47,470 nt of DNA from assembly GCA_031323845.1 (NCBI GenBank), contig JAVIYP010000016.1:1-47470 (forward strand), in the 5' to 3' direction. Origin of the DNA: PUPG01 sp031323845. GTDB lineage: Bacteria; Bacteroidota; Bacteroidia; Bacteroidales; UBA7960. Of this stretch, positions 35,256 to 43,791 are shown piece by piece. The notes under the pieces were generated by a model. That model was not told where the DNA came from. It was given only the letters and a program-made list of their open reading frames with translations, and did no database searches. Every line of letters begins with the position of its first letter. Position 1 is the stretch's first letter. Made by a program: the position numbers and the translations under genes.

Positions 35256-36347
35256 CTATGGTGCCATTTTTTTACGCTGAATGATAACGGATTCTTCATG
35301 CAGCAGGCTGAATACTTTTTTTATGAAAACCTTGCTCAATCCGAGTTCAGTGCCTTTTTGCTGCCTGTCGGCAAGGATGTCTTTTTTCCTGTCGGGCTGC
35401 CTTATGCCGGTCTGCTGCTCTTTTTTAAGTTCTCCAATGAGTTCTGAGAGAGACATTCTGTCGGCCAGCATCTCCAGGAGCTGATGGTCTTTCTCGTCAA
35501 TCAAGGTGCGCAGGGCATCCAGATCAAGTAACTTGCCCATAAGCGGCTCCGGACGAAGCAGCTCCTCAAGTATGTCGTTGAGCCTTTCCGGCGTGATCTG
35601 TTGTTCCGGATCGGTTTTGGCTGTTTCGGGTGCGAAATGAGTTTCCACCATAAGACCGTTCATGCGCATCGCCAGGGCTTTTGCAGCCACTTCGGGGATC
35701 AGCTGCCGGTTGCCGGCGATATGGCTTGGATCGCAGACAATGGGGATTCCGGGTATCTCCTTTTTCAGCGCCGCAGGAATGTCCCAGTGCGGCCTGTTTC
35801 TGTACATGCTTTTAGGATGTGACTGGAAACCCCTGTGAATGGCGATGAGCTTTTTAATGCCTGATTGTGCCATTCTTTCGATAGCACCCACCCACAACCT
35901 GAGATCCGGGCTAATGGGGTTTTTGATCATTACCGGGATGTTCGTGCCACGGCATGCATTGGCGATTTCCTGTACCAAAAAAGGGTTTACGCTTGTTCTT
36001 GCGCCTAACCAGATGATGTCGATTCCGTGTTTCAGGCAAAGCTCCACGTGATTGGGACGGGCTACTTCCACAGCCACCGGCATGCCCGTTTCCTCCCGTA
36101 TGTCTGTCAGCCATGAAAAGGCTTCTGCACCCACGCCTTCAAAACGCCCCGGTCGTGAACGCGGCTTCCATATGCCGGCACGGAAAACGGAAATTTTTTT
36201 TGTATCAGCAAGCCCGCGGGCAGTCAGCTCCAGTTGTTGCCGGCTCTCCACGCTGCATGGCCCGGCAATGATCAGCAACCCCTCATATAAGGTTAACCAT
36301 TGATCAACCGGGATGATGTCAGGATATGCAGCACCAGGCATGAGCAT
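35256..36347 (-). CDS. Bifunctional DAHP synthase / chorismate mutase
   Basis: The N-terminal domain (about 1-255) is a class I-beta 3-deoxy-7-phosphoheptulonate synthase, the first step of the shikimate pathway: IIAGPCSVES, FRAGIWKPRSRPGRFEG, LIAIHRGFQ and CDPSHIAGNR. The C-terminal 100 residues are an AroQ-type chorismate mutase helix set starting LLDLDALRTLIDEKDHQLLEMLADRM. Fused mutase domains in this family give feedback control by prephenate. The start is moved to 36347, because upstream codons overlap the -7 box at 36356-36363; GTG/ATG alternatives exist within three codons. Confidence 0.92.
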   Translation of the reverse strand: MLMPGAAYPDIIPVDQWLTLYEGLLIIAGPCSVESRQQLELTARGLADTKKISVFRAGIWKPRSRPGRFEGVGAEAFSWLTDIREETGMPVAVEVARPNHVELCLKHGIDIIWLGARTSVNPFLVQEIANACRGTNIPVMIKNPISPDLRLWVGAIERMAQSGIKKLIAIHRGFQSHPKSMYRNRPHWDIPAALKKEIPGIPIVCDPSHIAGNRQLIPEVAAKALAMRMNGLMVETHFAPETAKTDPEQQITPERLNDILEELLRPEPLMGKLLDLDALRTLIDEKDHQLLEMLADRMSLSELIGELKKEQQTGIRQPDRKKDILADRQQKGTELGLSKVFIKKVFSLLHEESVIIQRKKMAP

Positions 36348-36355
36348 TTTTTTTG

Positions 36356-36363
36356 CAAAGGTA
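36356..36363 (-). promoter_or_regulatory. -7 box of DAHP synthase/chorismate mutase gene
   Basis: On the minus strand TACCTTTG, eight bases before the chosen ATG. Confidence 0.6.
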
Positions 36364-36488
36364 GTAAAAAAGCCATTGGGCAAGGCTGATGGTGACTTTT
36401 GTGCCGGTATGGCTTACAAATAATGCTTACATTTCTTCGGTAAAAAAGCATCTTCATTTTGTTGAAACAAGATACAAAAGGAAGATGT

Positions 36489-36533
36489 ACAGAAGGACCC
36501 GCTTCGCTTTCTCAGGAATTTTTTTTCATGCGT
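36489..36533 (+). repeat. Palindromic repeat, partial copy 3
   Basis: Matches the reverse complement of 29703-29746 with few changes and one extra T: shared words are ACAGAAGGA, CCGCTTCGCTTTC and TTTTTTTCATGCGT. Only the distal half of the element is present and no second palindrome arm follows. The rest of the gap 36384-36890 holds no accepted gene. Confidence 0.7.
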
Positions 36534-36837
36534 TTGCCCTGGCAATAACTTATGATATATTTTGAAATATTGTTCGCACATAGAAAACACATAAACATAT
36601 TATCCTATGTTGCTAAATGTGTTTTATAACTAAACAGGGAGATTTTGTAGCTGTTGCTGAAGATTGTGTGGACTTGTGTTACTTTGGCAACCTCAGTGAA
36701 CTGCTTCGTGGTTCTTTTCAGTTTAGCAACGAAGCTACTAAGGAATATTGCATATTGAAACCAAAAAGCATTAAATCAATGTCTTTTGGTGTTAATATGC
36801 AGTGAATCTTGTTTTAGTGCCTTAGAGGCAAAACGAT

Positions 36838-36873
36838 AAAGAGGAAGCAAGGTTTCCCGGGCAAAACCTCTTT
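36838..36873 (-). terminator. Possible hairpin after nitronate monooxygenase gene
   Basis: AAAGAGG ... CCTCTTT (7-bp stem) with an inner AGGTTT/AAACCT alternative, 18 bases beyond the gene's stop on the minus strand. The following T-run is poor, so terminator function is doubtful. Confidence 0.3.
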
Positions 36874-36890
36874 AGGTAAAAGGTCATACT

Positions 36891-37982
36891 TTAACAGGAC
36901 TTCTTAAGAGATAATTGCGCGGCTTTCCATTCTTCAAGCAGTTCGCTGAATATCTCTTTTACGCTTGTTATCTTTGTAGCGAGGAATGCATTCGCACCTG
37001 CAAAGGCGTATCCACTTTTCATATTGCCTTTATATGCATTTAGGAGTGCTGTAATAATGCAATACGGGCTGCTTGAAACATCGCATGTTTTGATGCATTG
37101 AAACGGACATTTGAGTGGAATTTTTAACCCTGACCTGACTTTGTCTAAAAACTGGTTGTGAATGGCTCTGCCCGGCATTCCGACCGGGCTCTGGATGATC
37201 TCCATATCGCTTTCAGCAGCATCAATATAGGTTTGTTTGAAACGCGGGGAAGCATCACATTCTGTTGTAGTTACAAACCGCGTTCCCAACTGAACCCCTT
37301 TGGCACCTTTTTGCATGATGTTGAAAATATCCTGGCCTGTATAAATGCCACCGGCTGCAATCACCGGGATTTCGCAATGGTACTTGTCTTCAAAAAACTT
37401 CACCTCCCTGACTACTTCCGGCACCAATTCTTCGAGTGCATATTGGGTGTCATCAAGGTTTTCTTTCTTGAAACCTAAGTGGCCCCCTGCTCTTGGGCCT
37501 TCTACCACAAAGGCGTCGGGCAGGTAGTCGTGATACGACTTCCACTTTTCGCAAATGATCCTGGCTGCTCTTCCCGACGAAACAATGGGGACCAGCTTAG
37601 TGCTGCTGCCCGGTGTTAGAAATTTCGGCAATTCAAAGGGGAGTCCGGCGCCTGAGAAAATAATGTCTATATTCTCTGCGATGGAGGTGCGCACCAAATC
37701 GGCAAAATTCGACATGGCTACCATGATGTTAACCCCAATAATTCCTTTTGTGTGTTCCCTGGCTTTTCGGATCTCCTTTTTCAATCCTTCAATGTTTGCC
37801 TGCCGATAATCCAGGGCAGGAAAACGATGTACGAACCCCAGGCCTGCGGCAGAAATTACTCCGACACCGCCCTCATTGGCAACGGCTGATGCAAGCCCCG
37901 AAAGACTTATTCCTACTCCCATGCCGCCCTGGATGATAGGAATTGGGATTTTAAGCCCACCTATTTTTAACTCATTTTTCAC
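36891..37982 (-). CDS. Nitronate monooxygenase-family flavoprotein
   Basis: The 363-residue protein has the NPD/2-nitropropane dioxygenase TIM barrel. PIIQGGMGVGISLSGLASAVANEGGVGVISAAG starts the FMN site, GPRAGGHLG carries the likely catalytic His, and IAAGGIYTGQDI and GVQLGTRFVTTTEC complete the phosphate-binding part. It may oxidise alkyl nitronates, though related enzymes act as enoyl-ACP reductases (FabK) and the substrate cannot be told. The start codon is GTG at 37982. A near -7 box (TACCTTTA) is at 38013-38020. Confidence 0.88.
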   Translation of the reverse strand: MKNELKIGGLKIPIPIIQGGMGVGISLSGLASAVANEGGVGVISAAGLGFVHRFPALDYRQANIEGLKKEIRKAREHTKGIIGVNIMVAMSNFADLVRTSIAENIDIIFSGAGLPFELPKFLTPGSSTKLVPIVSSGRAARIICEKWKSYHDYLPDAFVVEGPRAGGHLGFKKENLDDTQYALEELVPEVVREVKFFEDKYHCEIPVIAAGGIYTGQDIFNIMQKGAKGVQLGTRFVTTTECDASPRFKQTYIDAAESDMEIIQSPVGMPGRAIHNQFLDKVRSGLKIPLKCPFQCIKTCDVSSSPYCIITALLNAYKGNMKSGYAFAGANAFLATKITSVKEIFSELLEEWKAAQLSLKKSC

Positions 37983-38111
37983 TTTTGTTTAAAATATGTG
38001 TTCAGTTTTTTGTAAAGGTACGACAATAATCAACGTACCGTCAGATTTTCAGAAACTTATGCTTATTTAACATACTTCGGGTGCAGTTATTTGCGCATGC
38101 TTGTTTTTTCC

Positions 38112-38129
38112 GTATAAATACCGTATATG
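38112..38129 (+). promoter_or_regulatory. Possible operator of the antitoxin gene
   Basis: GTATAAATAC is a perfect inverted repeat and is followed by CGTATATG, repeating the half-site, just 18 bases before the antitoxin start. Autoregulation by a TacA-type antitoxin would fit. Confidence 0.4.
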
Positions 38130-38146
38130 CAAAAAAAACATCTGTC

Positions 38147-38491
38147 ATGGAGGTACAAATAAACAAAGATGAGCGAATTGAAATTCGGGTGTCACCCCGG
38201 GATAAACGCATTTTTAAAGAAGCACAACGGTTAAGCGGCGATAAAACCTTTAGCGGTTTTATGGTGCGGATTCTAAAAAAAGAGGCTGAAAGCATTATTG
38301 CAAAAAATGACCGGACCATTGCCAGCGAAAGAGATCGTGAAGTGTTCTTTGACGCAGTATTTGGCAACAGCAAGCCAAATCAAAATTTAATTTTAGCTGC
38401 AGAGCATTACAAATCCAAAACTCAACCGTGGTGGCGATCGTTTTACTGGAAACCAGGCACCACAGGCAGAAGTTTGTATGTCAGCGGTTGA
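38147..38491 (+). CDS. TacA-type (DUF1778) antitoxin, orphan
   Basis: The protein starts at MEVQINKDERIEIRVSPRDKR, a ribbon-helix-helix DNA-binding domain of the DUF1778 family, followed by a toxin-neutralising part (AEHYKSK near residue 90). The partner normally follows at once and is a GNAT acetyltransferase that modifies charged tRNA, but no acetyltransferase reading frame is present. The last 23 residues after KTQP look unrelated to the family, which suggests that a deletion removed the toxin and joined the antitoxin end to foreign sequence. Confidence 0.75.
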   Translation: MEVQINKDERIEIRVSPRDKRIFKEAQRLSGDKTFSGFMVRILKKEAESIIAKNDRTIASERDREVFFDAVFGNSKPNQNLILAAEHYKSKTQPWWRSFYWKPGTTGRSLYVSG

Positions 38492-38522
38492 GGGTTAAAC
38501 ACTAATCGTTTTTCTATTACCC

Positions 38523-38783
38523 TTAACGTGAAACTAAGGGATAATTGTCAGGATTTTCAATCATATCAAGCGTCAAATCAACATCAAGGTTTTTCCAGTA
38601 GAGGTGATTTCCCGACAGCCTTTGTACAGTGTATAGATCGGAAATACGTGCATTTTTGAACCACGGGAATGACTTAAACGGTAAAAAATATTCTTTCTCA
38701 TCAACAAGTATCCAAAAACCATGTTGCGAAATATTCGTCACCTCTGTGTCCGAAATGATTTTCCCAGCTTTGATTGATTTCAT
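38523..38783 (-). CDS. DUF2442 protein
   Basis: Small 86-residue protein of the DUF2442 family, with the typical ISQHGFWILVDEKEYFLPFKSFPWFKNA core. Such genes are found just downstream of DUF4160 genes, as here. Function is unknown; a toxin-antitoxin role has been suspected from the pairing. The ATG lies within the end of the DUF4160 frame. Confidence 0.8.
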   Translation of the reverse strand: MKSIKAGKIISDTEVTNISQHGFWILVDEKEYFLPFKSFPWFKNARISDLYTVQRLSGNHLYWKNLDVDLTLDMIENPDNYPLVSR

Positions 38784-38982
38784 CTTTTTTTTCTTTGATA
38801 ATTTCAGTCAGTTTGTTCAACTCTTTCTTGCTGAATCCAACACTTTGAGCAAGCTCAGCATTTGGTTTCATCCAAAATTTTGCTTCACCATCGGGACTTA
38901 TAACATGAATATGCTGCCTGTTCTCTTCTCTCGAAAAGAAGAAAAATCGATAATTCTGATACCTGAAAACTGTCGGGCTTAT
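38701..38982 (-). CDS. DUF4160 protein, apparent ATA start
   Basis: The frame reads SPTVFRYQNYRFFFFSREEN, then HIHVISPDGEAKFWMKP..., and ends near FATWFLDTC. This is a clear DUF4160 match: YRFFFFS, the RQHIHV His motif, and the AKFWM block. No ATG, GTG or TTG precedes SPTV in frame; the codon in the first position is ATA at 38980-38982, nine bases after a full -7 box (38992-38999), and a stop lies two codons further up. Its 3' end overlaps DUF2442 by 83 bases. Alternatively the start codon is mutated (ATG to ATA) and the gene is silent. Confidence 0.65.
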   Translation of the reverse strand: MSPTVFRYQNYRFFFFSREENRQHIHVISPDGEAKFWMKPNAELAQSVGFSKKELNKLTEIIKEKKDEINQSWENHFGHRGDEYFATWFLDTC

Positions 38983-38991
38983 AGCTTACTA

Positions 38992-38999
38992 CAAAGTTA
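38992..38999 (-). promoter_or_regulatory. -7 box of DUF4160-DUF2442 pair
   Basis: On the minus strand TAACTTTG, exact match to TAnnTTTG, nine bases before the ATA codon. Confidence 0.5.
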
Positions 39000-39134
39000 A
39001 TCATTATTAATGACTGTTTCAAACAGCGACATGTTGATTTTTAGCTTGATCTACTCTGTTGTTTTTTTTACAATAGCCTGGCCAAATGTCATGAATCCAT
39101 TAAAACTCTTATTGTTTTCAGGCTTTCATATTTG

Positions 39135-40300
39135 TTAAAATATAAAGGGCAAAATTATCATTCCATCTGCACATCTTTCTTTATTCTTAAAGCTTGTTTT
39201 CACCGATTTATCCATTTTGATGGTATTTAATGCGATTTTGCGGATAGTGTTCAGGTTTTCTGCTCCATTTCCTGTTCTTACCCTGCAATAATCTTCCTTA
39301 AAGACTACATCTAATATCCAATGCAGCTTGTTTTCAATAAACCAGTGTTTTCTGACAGCCCTGTTGATAAAAGTTGCGTTCCCGGGAAGCGATGAGATAT
39401 AATAACGGACCTCGCTGGTCTGCTGCCCCCTTTTATCTACAGTAGCTGTGATTTTTGCAATGCTTTTAACACCCCGCCACTGGTGAATCTCGTATAGCCA
39501 GTCGAAATTCTCAATGGTAACGCACTCGCGCTGTTCAATGCGTCCGTGATCCTTCTCAAGTTGAGTGTCACACTGGTGTATGTATTTTTTAAACTCCGGT
39601 GTGTTGACCATTTCAAACAAATCTATCACTTCATTGTACAAGTTGCCTTGGTTGCCTTTAAGTGCAAGTATATAATCAGCTTTTTTGCCTGTGATTTTGG
39701 ATGCTATATTTTTCTGACATCCCATGGCATCAAGTGTAATTACCGAACCCTCAATGAAAAACATATCCAAAAGCTTTGGAATGGCTTTTATTTCATTGGA
39801 CTTCTCATAACACTTTTGTTGCCCCAAAACCAATCCGTGTTTTGATGACAGGGCACTAACCATATGAATTGCCTTTTTACCCGTGGTGCTATCCTTTGAG
39901 TTGCAAACAGTTGTGCCATCAATATTTATGACGTCTTTCTCTTGCAGTGCATCTAACTGAATATCACTTATTATTATGCTGTTTCGGATATCATCCACCC
40001 AATCAACAAAAGATTGCTGGAACAGCCCTGCATCAATCATGCATAATACCCTGTTGAAGGTATTATGGGAAGGAATCCCTCCGGGAAGTTTTAAAAATGT
40101 TGCCAGCCAGTCTTTTTTCAATTTTGCATATCTGGCTATCTCATTGAAATCATCGGCACCGGCAATGATGGCCAAAATAGCAATAAAGAGTATCTCGCTC
40201 AGCGAATGTTTGATCTTATGTGATTGGGATCATCAATGTGTGCAAAATATTCACCAAACACTTCGCAAACTGCTTTATCCTTTATGTTTTCTGTGTTCAT
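39135..40300 (-). pseudogene. ISAs1-family transposase, frameshifted near the N-terminus
   Basis: The main frame (39135-40175) carries the DDE core: INIDGTTVCNS, VITLDAMGCQKNIA, and WFIENKLHWILDVVFKEDYCRVR with the catalytic Glu. The true start is ATG at 40300, whose frame reads MNTENIKDKAVCEVFGEYFA, then HIDDPNHIR..., and stops at 40199. The continuation KIKHSLSEILFIAILAIIAGADDF is in another frame, so an indel lies near 40210-40225. No slippery heptamer is seen. Inverted terminal repeats were not found. It is therefore probably an inactive IS remnant. Confidence 0.8.
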
Positions 40301-40355
40301 AATAAATATTCTAGTTTAGTATGCATTATATATGTTGACAAACATATAGCATTTA

Positions 40356-40363
40356 TATCTTTG
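40356..40363 (+). promoter_or_regulatory. -7 box of HTH gene
   Basis: TATCTTTG, 24 bases before the start at 40388; a TTGA at 40335-40338 lies 17 bases upstream of the box. Confidence 0.45.
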
Positions 40364-40387
40364 ACAACACAATTAAATCAATTAGTT

Positions 40388-40822
40388 ATGAACAAGAAAT
40401 TAACAGGAAGACCGGTCGATTTGTCCGGAATAAACATGCCGGAGCTCTATGATTGGATACATACAAATAAGCAGGCAAAGAAAACATTAATATGTCAAGC
40501 TATAATAGCGCTATATGAACAAGCAACAATGACTGAAGTATGCAAGGTGATGAATATATCAAGAGAAGGTGTGAGGTTATGGAAAAACCAGCTCCGGCTT
40601 CATGGGTTGAAGGGTTTGGGGCAAGGTAAAGCAGGTAAAAGGTCAAGGTTAACACCCCAAAGAAAAACTACCCTCAGAAAAATCATCAGGAAAAAACCGG
40701 CAGCTCAAGGCTATGATAATAAAAAATGGACAGGTTTAATCATACAGGATTTTGTCAAAAGACAATGGAACATTGATATCAGCCTGAGGACAGCTCAACT
40801 ATGGCTGTCGAAAAACCGATGA
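40388..40822 (+). CDS. IS630-like N-terminal helix-turn-helix protein
   Basis: The 144-residue product begins MNKKLTGRPVDLSG. It has a helix-turn-helix at about 45-75 (ATMTEVCKVMNISREGVRLWKNQL), a basic linker, and a winged helix (WTGLIIQDFVKRQWNIDISLRTAQLWLSKN), as in the first half of IS630-type transposases. The DDE catalytic half is absent: the stop is followed at once by the palindromic repeat and cysH. It may be a truncated transposase or a domesticated DNA-binding protein. Confidence 0.65.
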   Translation: MNKKLTGRPVDLSGINMPELYDWIHTNKQAKKTLICQAIIALYEQATMTEVCKVMNISREGVRLWKNQLRLHGLKGLGQGKAGKRSRLTPQRKTTLRKIIRKKPAAQGYDNKKWTGLIIQDFVKRQWNIDISLRTAQLWLSKNR

Positions 40823-40828
40823 TTTGTT

Positions 40829-40875
40829 CATGCGTCTGTGTGTAATTTCGCATGAAAAAAATTCATGTATATTTG
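40829..40875 (+). repeat. Palindromic promoter-bearing repeat, copy 2 (cysH promoter)
   Basis: Bases 40829-40874 match the reverse complement of 29664-29709 at 45/46. It ends in TATATTTG (40868-40875), a -7 box 22 bases before cysH. A TTTC (40846-40849) 18 bases upstream of the box could be the -33 element. The left palindrome arm is eroded (GATTTGTTCAT) compared with copy 1. Confidence 0.8.
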
Positions 40876-40897
40876 TTTGATGCTTTTAATGTAGGAT

Positions 40898-41554
40898 ATG
40901 GATACAGCAGCGATCAGGCAAAAGATTCAACAATACCAGGCAGAAGGGAAACGTCTGTTTGCCACATCAAGTTTTCAGACCAACAGCGTTGTCCTGCTGC
41001 ATGTTCTGAGCAGGATTGATAAGACTATCCCGGTATATTTCATCAACACAGGCTTTCATTTTCCCGAAACCATCAGGTACAAAGAGGAAGTTGCCCGCTT
41101 GCTTGGCCTGCATCTCACTGACCTGCTCCCGCATGTACCCAAGGCCATGCAATGCAATGCAGCCGGAGATCTTATGTTTACCTTCGACCCCGATTACTGT
41201 TGTTACCTGAACAAAGTACAGCCCGTAGAGTCATTGCTTGAGCAGTATGATGTGTGGATAAGCGGGGTGCGGGCAGAGCAGAACAACATCCGCAAGGGTT
41301 TCAGAAAAGAAGAAAAAACACAGCACAACACCCTGAAGTATCATCCGCTTCTGGATTGGTCATCAAAGGATATGAAAGTGTATATTGCCCGGCATGCTTT
41401 GCCGGTGCATCCCCTGGAAGAACAGGGGTATAGGAGCATCGGTTGCGAACCCTGCACCAGGCCGGCCAACGGCGACAAGTCCCGTGACGCACGGTGGGCC
41501 GGCATGAAAAAAACCGAATGCGGCCTGCATGTAATGTCGCGGGATATCCCTTAA
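40898..41554 (+). CDS. cysH: Phosphoadenylyl/adenylyl-sulfate reductase
   Basis: Reduces activated sulfate to sulfite in assimilation. The 218 residues contain the SSFQTNSVVLLHVL P-loop-like region and four iron-sulfur ligands, CC (101-102) and CEPC (183-186), which indicate the [4Fe-4S] APS-reductase type. The catalytic Cys is in the C-terminal ECGLH (207-211). No cysD, cysN or cysC gene is nearby, so it stands alone between transposon remnants and a repeat-rich gap. Confidence 0.92.
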   Translation: MDTAAIRQKIQQYQAEGKRLFATSSFQTNSVVLLHVLSRIDKTIPVYFINTGFHFPETIRYKEEVARLLGLHLTDLLPHVPKAMQCNAAGDLMFTFDPDYCCYLNKVQPVESLLEQYDVWISGVRAEQNNIRKGFRKEEKTQHNTLKYHPLLDWSSKDMKVYIARHALPVHPLEEQGYRSIGCEPCTRPANGDKSRDARWAGMKKTECGLHVMSRDIP

Positions 41555-42005
41555 AACAGGTGTCTTTTTGTTGATATTCAATGAATTAATGTTAACAGCA
41601 TGTCTTCAGGTTACAGAAGCATGATAAACTCATGAAACGCCCATGTTGAAGACCCTGACCATTCGGGAACAGATTTTTGACACACAGGAGGATGATAATA
41701 AAAGCTCGAAGCTCGAAGTTTATTTCGACCGCAGGGAGAAACCTGCCAGGAACTGGAAGCTCGAAGGAAAAAAGTGAAAAGTGTAAACAAAATTCAGGAC
41801 GAGTAACGAGTCAACGGGTCAATGGGACAGGGTCACATGGCTGTTGGCAGGTTTTCTTGCTAAAAGCCAAAGGCTAAAAGCAGATTAAGTGAAAAATCAA
41901 CAATTAAACAATAACCTTACATCTTCACATCTGTTCAGCCTCTCAGGTATAAACACAAGACGCAGACAACCAGAAATATACGCAATCACAAACATATAAA
42001 CAACT
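41555..42005. repeat. Intergenic mosaic of short repeat modules
   Basis: No gene is accepted here. In order it holds TTTTGACACACAGGAGGATG... (41675-41696), repeated AGCTCGAAG words, a 30-bp module at 41723-41752 (TTTCGACCGCAGGGAGAAAC...), TCAACAATTAAACAA (41897-41911) and ACATCTTCACATCTG (41919-41933). The same modules occur at 43792-44040, and the first also at 9387-9408. Confidence 0.75.
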
Positions 42006-42929
42006 ATGAACATACTGATTACAGGAGGGGCGGGGTACCTTGGAAATGAGTTGGTGTTTGAACTGCTGAAGGATTCATCAGTTGATGAAATCTTCATTTA
42101 CGACAACCTCAGCCGCAGGAACTATAACCTTTTTCTTGATACCAGGTATGAGCCGCGCAAGGTGAGGTTCATCCACGGTGAGTTACTCGACAGCCGCAAA
42201 CTCCGGCAGGTGCTCCGGGGCATTGATGTAGTTTATCATCTTGCTGCAAAGGTATCTACCCCTTTAGCCACCGAAAGCTCCCACCTGTTCGAACAAATCA
42301 ATCATTGGGGCACTGCCGAGCTGGTGTATGCCGTTGAGGACAGCCAGGTCAGCAAGTTTGTTTACCTGAGCACCACCTCCGTGTACGGTGCTTCAGAGCA
42401 ATTGATAGGCACAGATACGCCTCCCGACCCTAAAACCTTTTATGGAAGCAGCAAACTTCGCGGCGAATCGCATGTCGAACGCCTTATGGAAAAGAGGGAT
42501 GCCTGGATCATACGTTCCGGCAACGTTTACGGTTACAGTCCCAGCGTGCGCTTCGATGCCGTCATCAACAGGTTCATGTTTGAAGCCAACTTCAACGGCC
42601 GCATTCAGATTACCGGCAACGGAAAACAACAGCGCGCGTTTGTGCATGTCGACAAGGTGGTAAACATGCTGGCAAACCTGTTGCATCATGATCTTCCACC
42701 CGGGATTTACAACTTCAGCGAACACAATCTTTCCATTGAACACATTGCCGGCATCATCAAGGAAATATATCCATCTCTGGATATGATCTTTGTCAACCAG
42801 CACCTGGTAATGCGTGAAATAAAAGTCCTGCCGGATCAGCGTATCATGCCCCTAATAACCTTACCCCCGGTATCGTTTAAAGACGAGCTCATCAGGTTCA
42901 GGAAGAAGTTTTCTTTTTCATCGAAGTAA
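42006..42929 (+). CDS. NAD-dependent epimerase/dehydratase (extended SDR)
   Basis: Nucleotide-sugar-type extended short-chain dehydrogenase of 307 residues. The Rossmann start is GGAGYLG (7-13). IDVVYHLAAKVSTP, STTSVYG and the catalytic YGSSK (YxxxK) follow, with a substrate-binding C-terminal half. The exact substrate is unknown; no sugar cluster is nearby. Confidence 0.9.
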   Translation: MNILITGGAGYLGNELVFELLKDSSVDEIFIYDNLSRRNYNLFLDTRYEPRKVRFIHGELLDSRKLRQVLRGIDVVYHLAAKVSTPLATESSHLFEQINHWGTAELVYAVEDSQVSKFVYLSTTSVYGASEQLIGTDTPPDPKTFYGSSKLRGESHVERLMEKRDAWIIRSGNVYGYSPSVRFDAVINRFMFEANFNGRIQITGNGKQQRAFVHVDKVVNMLANLLHHDLPPGIYNFSEHNLSIEHIAGIIKEIYPSLDMIFVNQHLVMREIKVLPDQRIMPLITLPPVSFKDELIRFRKKFSFSSK

Positions 42930-42987
42930 CCTCTGTCCGTGGCTTTCATTTATGTTGCCGTCAATCCGGCGTTATGTCCTTTTCCTG

Positions 42988-42995
42988 TATCTTTG
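42988..42995 (+). promoter_or_regulatory. -7 box of xth
   Basis: TATCTTTG, 25 bases before the xth ATG; no -33 match at the usual distance. Confidence 0.5.
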
Positions 42996-43020
42996 CAGTC
43001 GGTCATTTTAACGGTACTCT

Positions 43021-43791
43021 ATGTATATAATTTCATATAATGTTAACGGCATACGTGCAGCGCTTGGCAAAGGGCTTGCCTCGTGGCTGTCGGCAGAGCT
43101 TCCTGATGTGCTTTGTGTTCAGGAAAGCAAGGCACAGCCTGAACAGATTCCTGCGGAGCCTTTCGGGGTCCTTGGGTATCACGCCTTCTGGCATTCGGCG
43201 CAACGCAGGGGTTATAGTGGCGTTGGCATCGTGTCGCGCAGGGTCCCCGACCACATTGAGTATGGCATGGGAATTGAGAAGTATGATGTCGAGGGCCGTC
43301 TGATCAGGGCCGATTATGGAGATATAAGTGTGTTGAGTGTGTATCACCCCAATGGCAGCGGGAGTGAGGAACGGCACTTTTATAAGATGGACTGGCTGAA
43401 AGACTTTCAGGCGTATGTGAACAGGCTTCGGAAAGAAAGGCCAAAGCTGGTGATCTCGGGCGATTTTAATATTTGTCATGAAGAGATAGATATTCATGAT
43501 CCTGTTCGGCATGCCACCTCCTCAGGCTTTCTGCCCGAAGAGAGGGCATGGATCGGCAGCTTTCTTGGCTCTGGTTTTGCTGACTCGTTCAGAAGGGTAA
43601 ATCAGGAGCCTCACCAGTACACCTGGTGGAGCTGGAGGGCCAATGCCCGCCGTAAAAACCTGGGCTGGCGCATTGATTACAATATGCTGAGCAGCACTGT
43701 CGTTTCTGATCTGCGGGGTGCCGGCATCATGCCCACAGTAATGCATTCGGACCACTGCCCTGCATGGGTCAGGCTCGAAGGAAGGAAGTAA
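43021..43791 (+). CDS. xth: Exodeoxyribonuclease III
   Basis: AP endonuclease/3'-5' exonuclease of base-excision repair, 256 residues. Catalytic motifs are YNVNGIRAA, VQESKA, YHPNGS, GDFNICHEEID (Asp-Asn pair) and SDHCP with the general-base His. It starts at the ATG at 43021. Confidence 0.96.
   Translation: MYIISYNVNGIRAALGKGLASWLSAELPDVLCVQESKAQPEQIPAEPFGVLGYHAFWHSAQRRGYSGVGIVSRRVPDHIEYGMGIEKYDVEGRLIRADYGDISVLSVYHPNGSGSEERHFYKMDWLKDFQAYVNRLRKERPKLVISGDFNICHEEIDIHDPVRHATSSGFLPEERAWIGSFLGSGFADSFRRVNQEPHQYTWWSWRANARRKNLGWRIDYNMLSSTVVSDLRGAGIMPTVMHSDHCPAWVRLEGRK

Noticed and set aside
36617..36805. 62-codon open frame between the DAHP synthase and nitronate monooxygenase genes
   Set aside because: No recognised domain and no promoter or ribosome site; codon use is not convincing.
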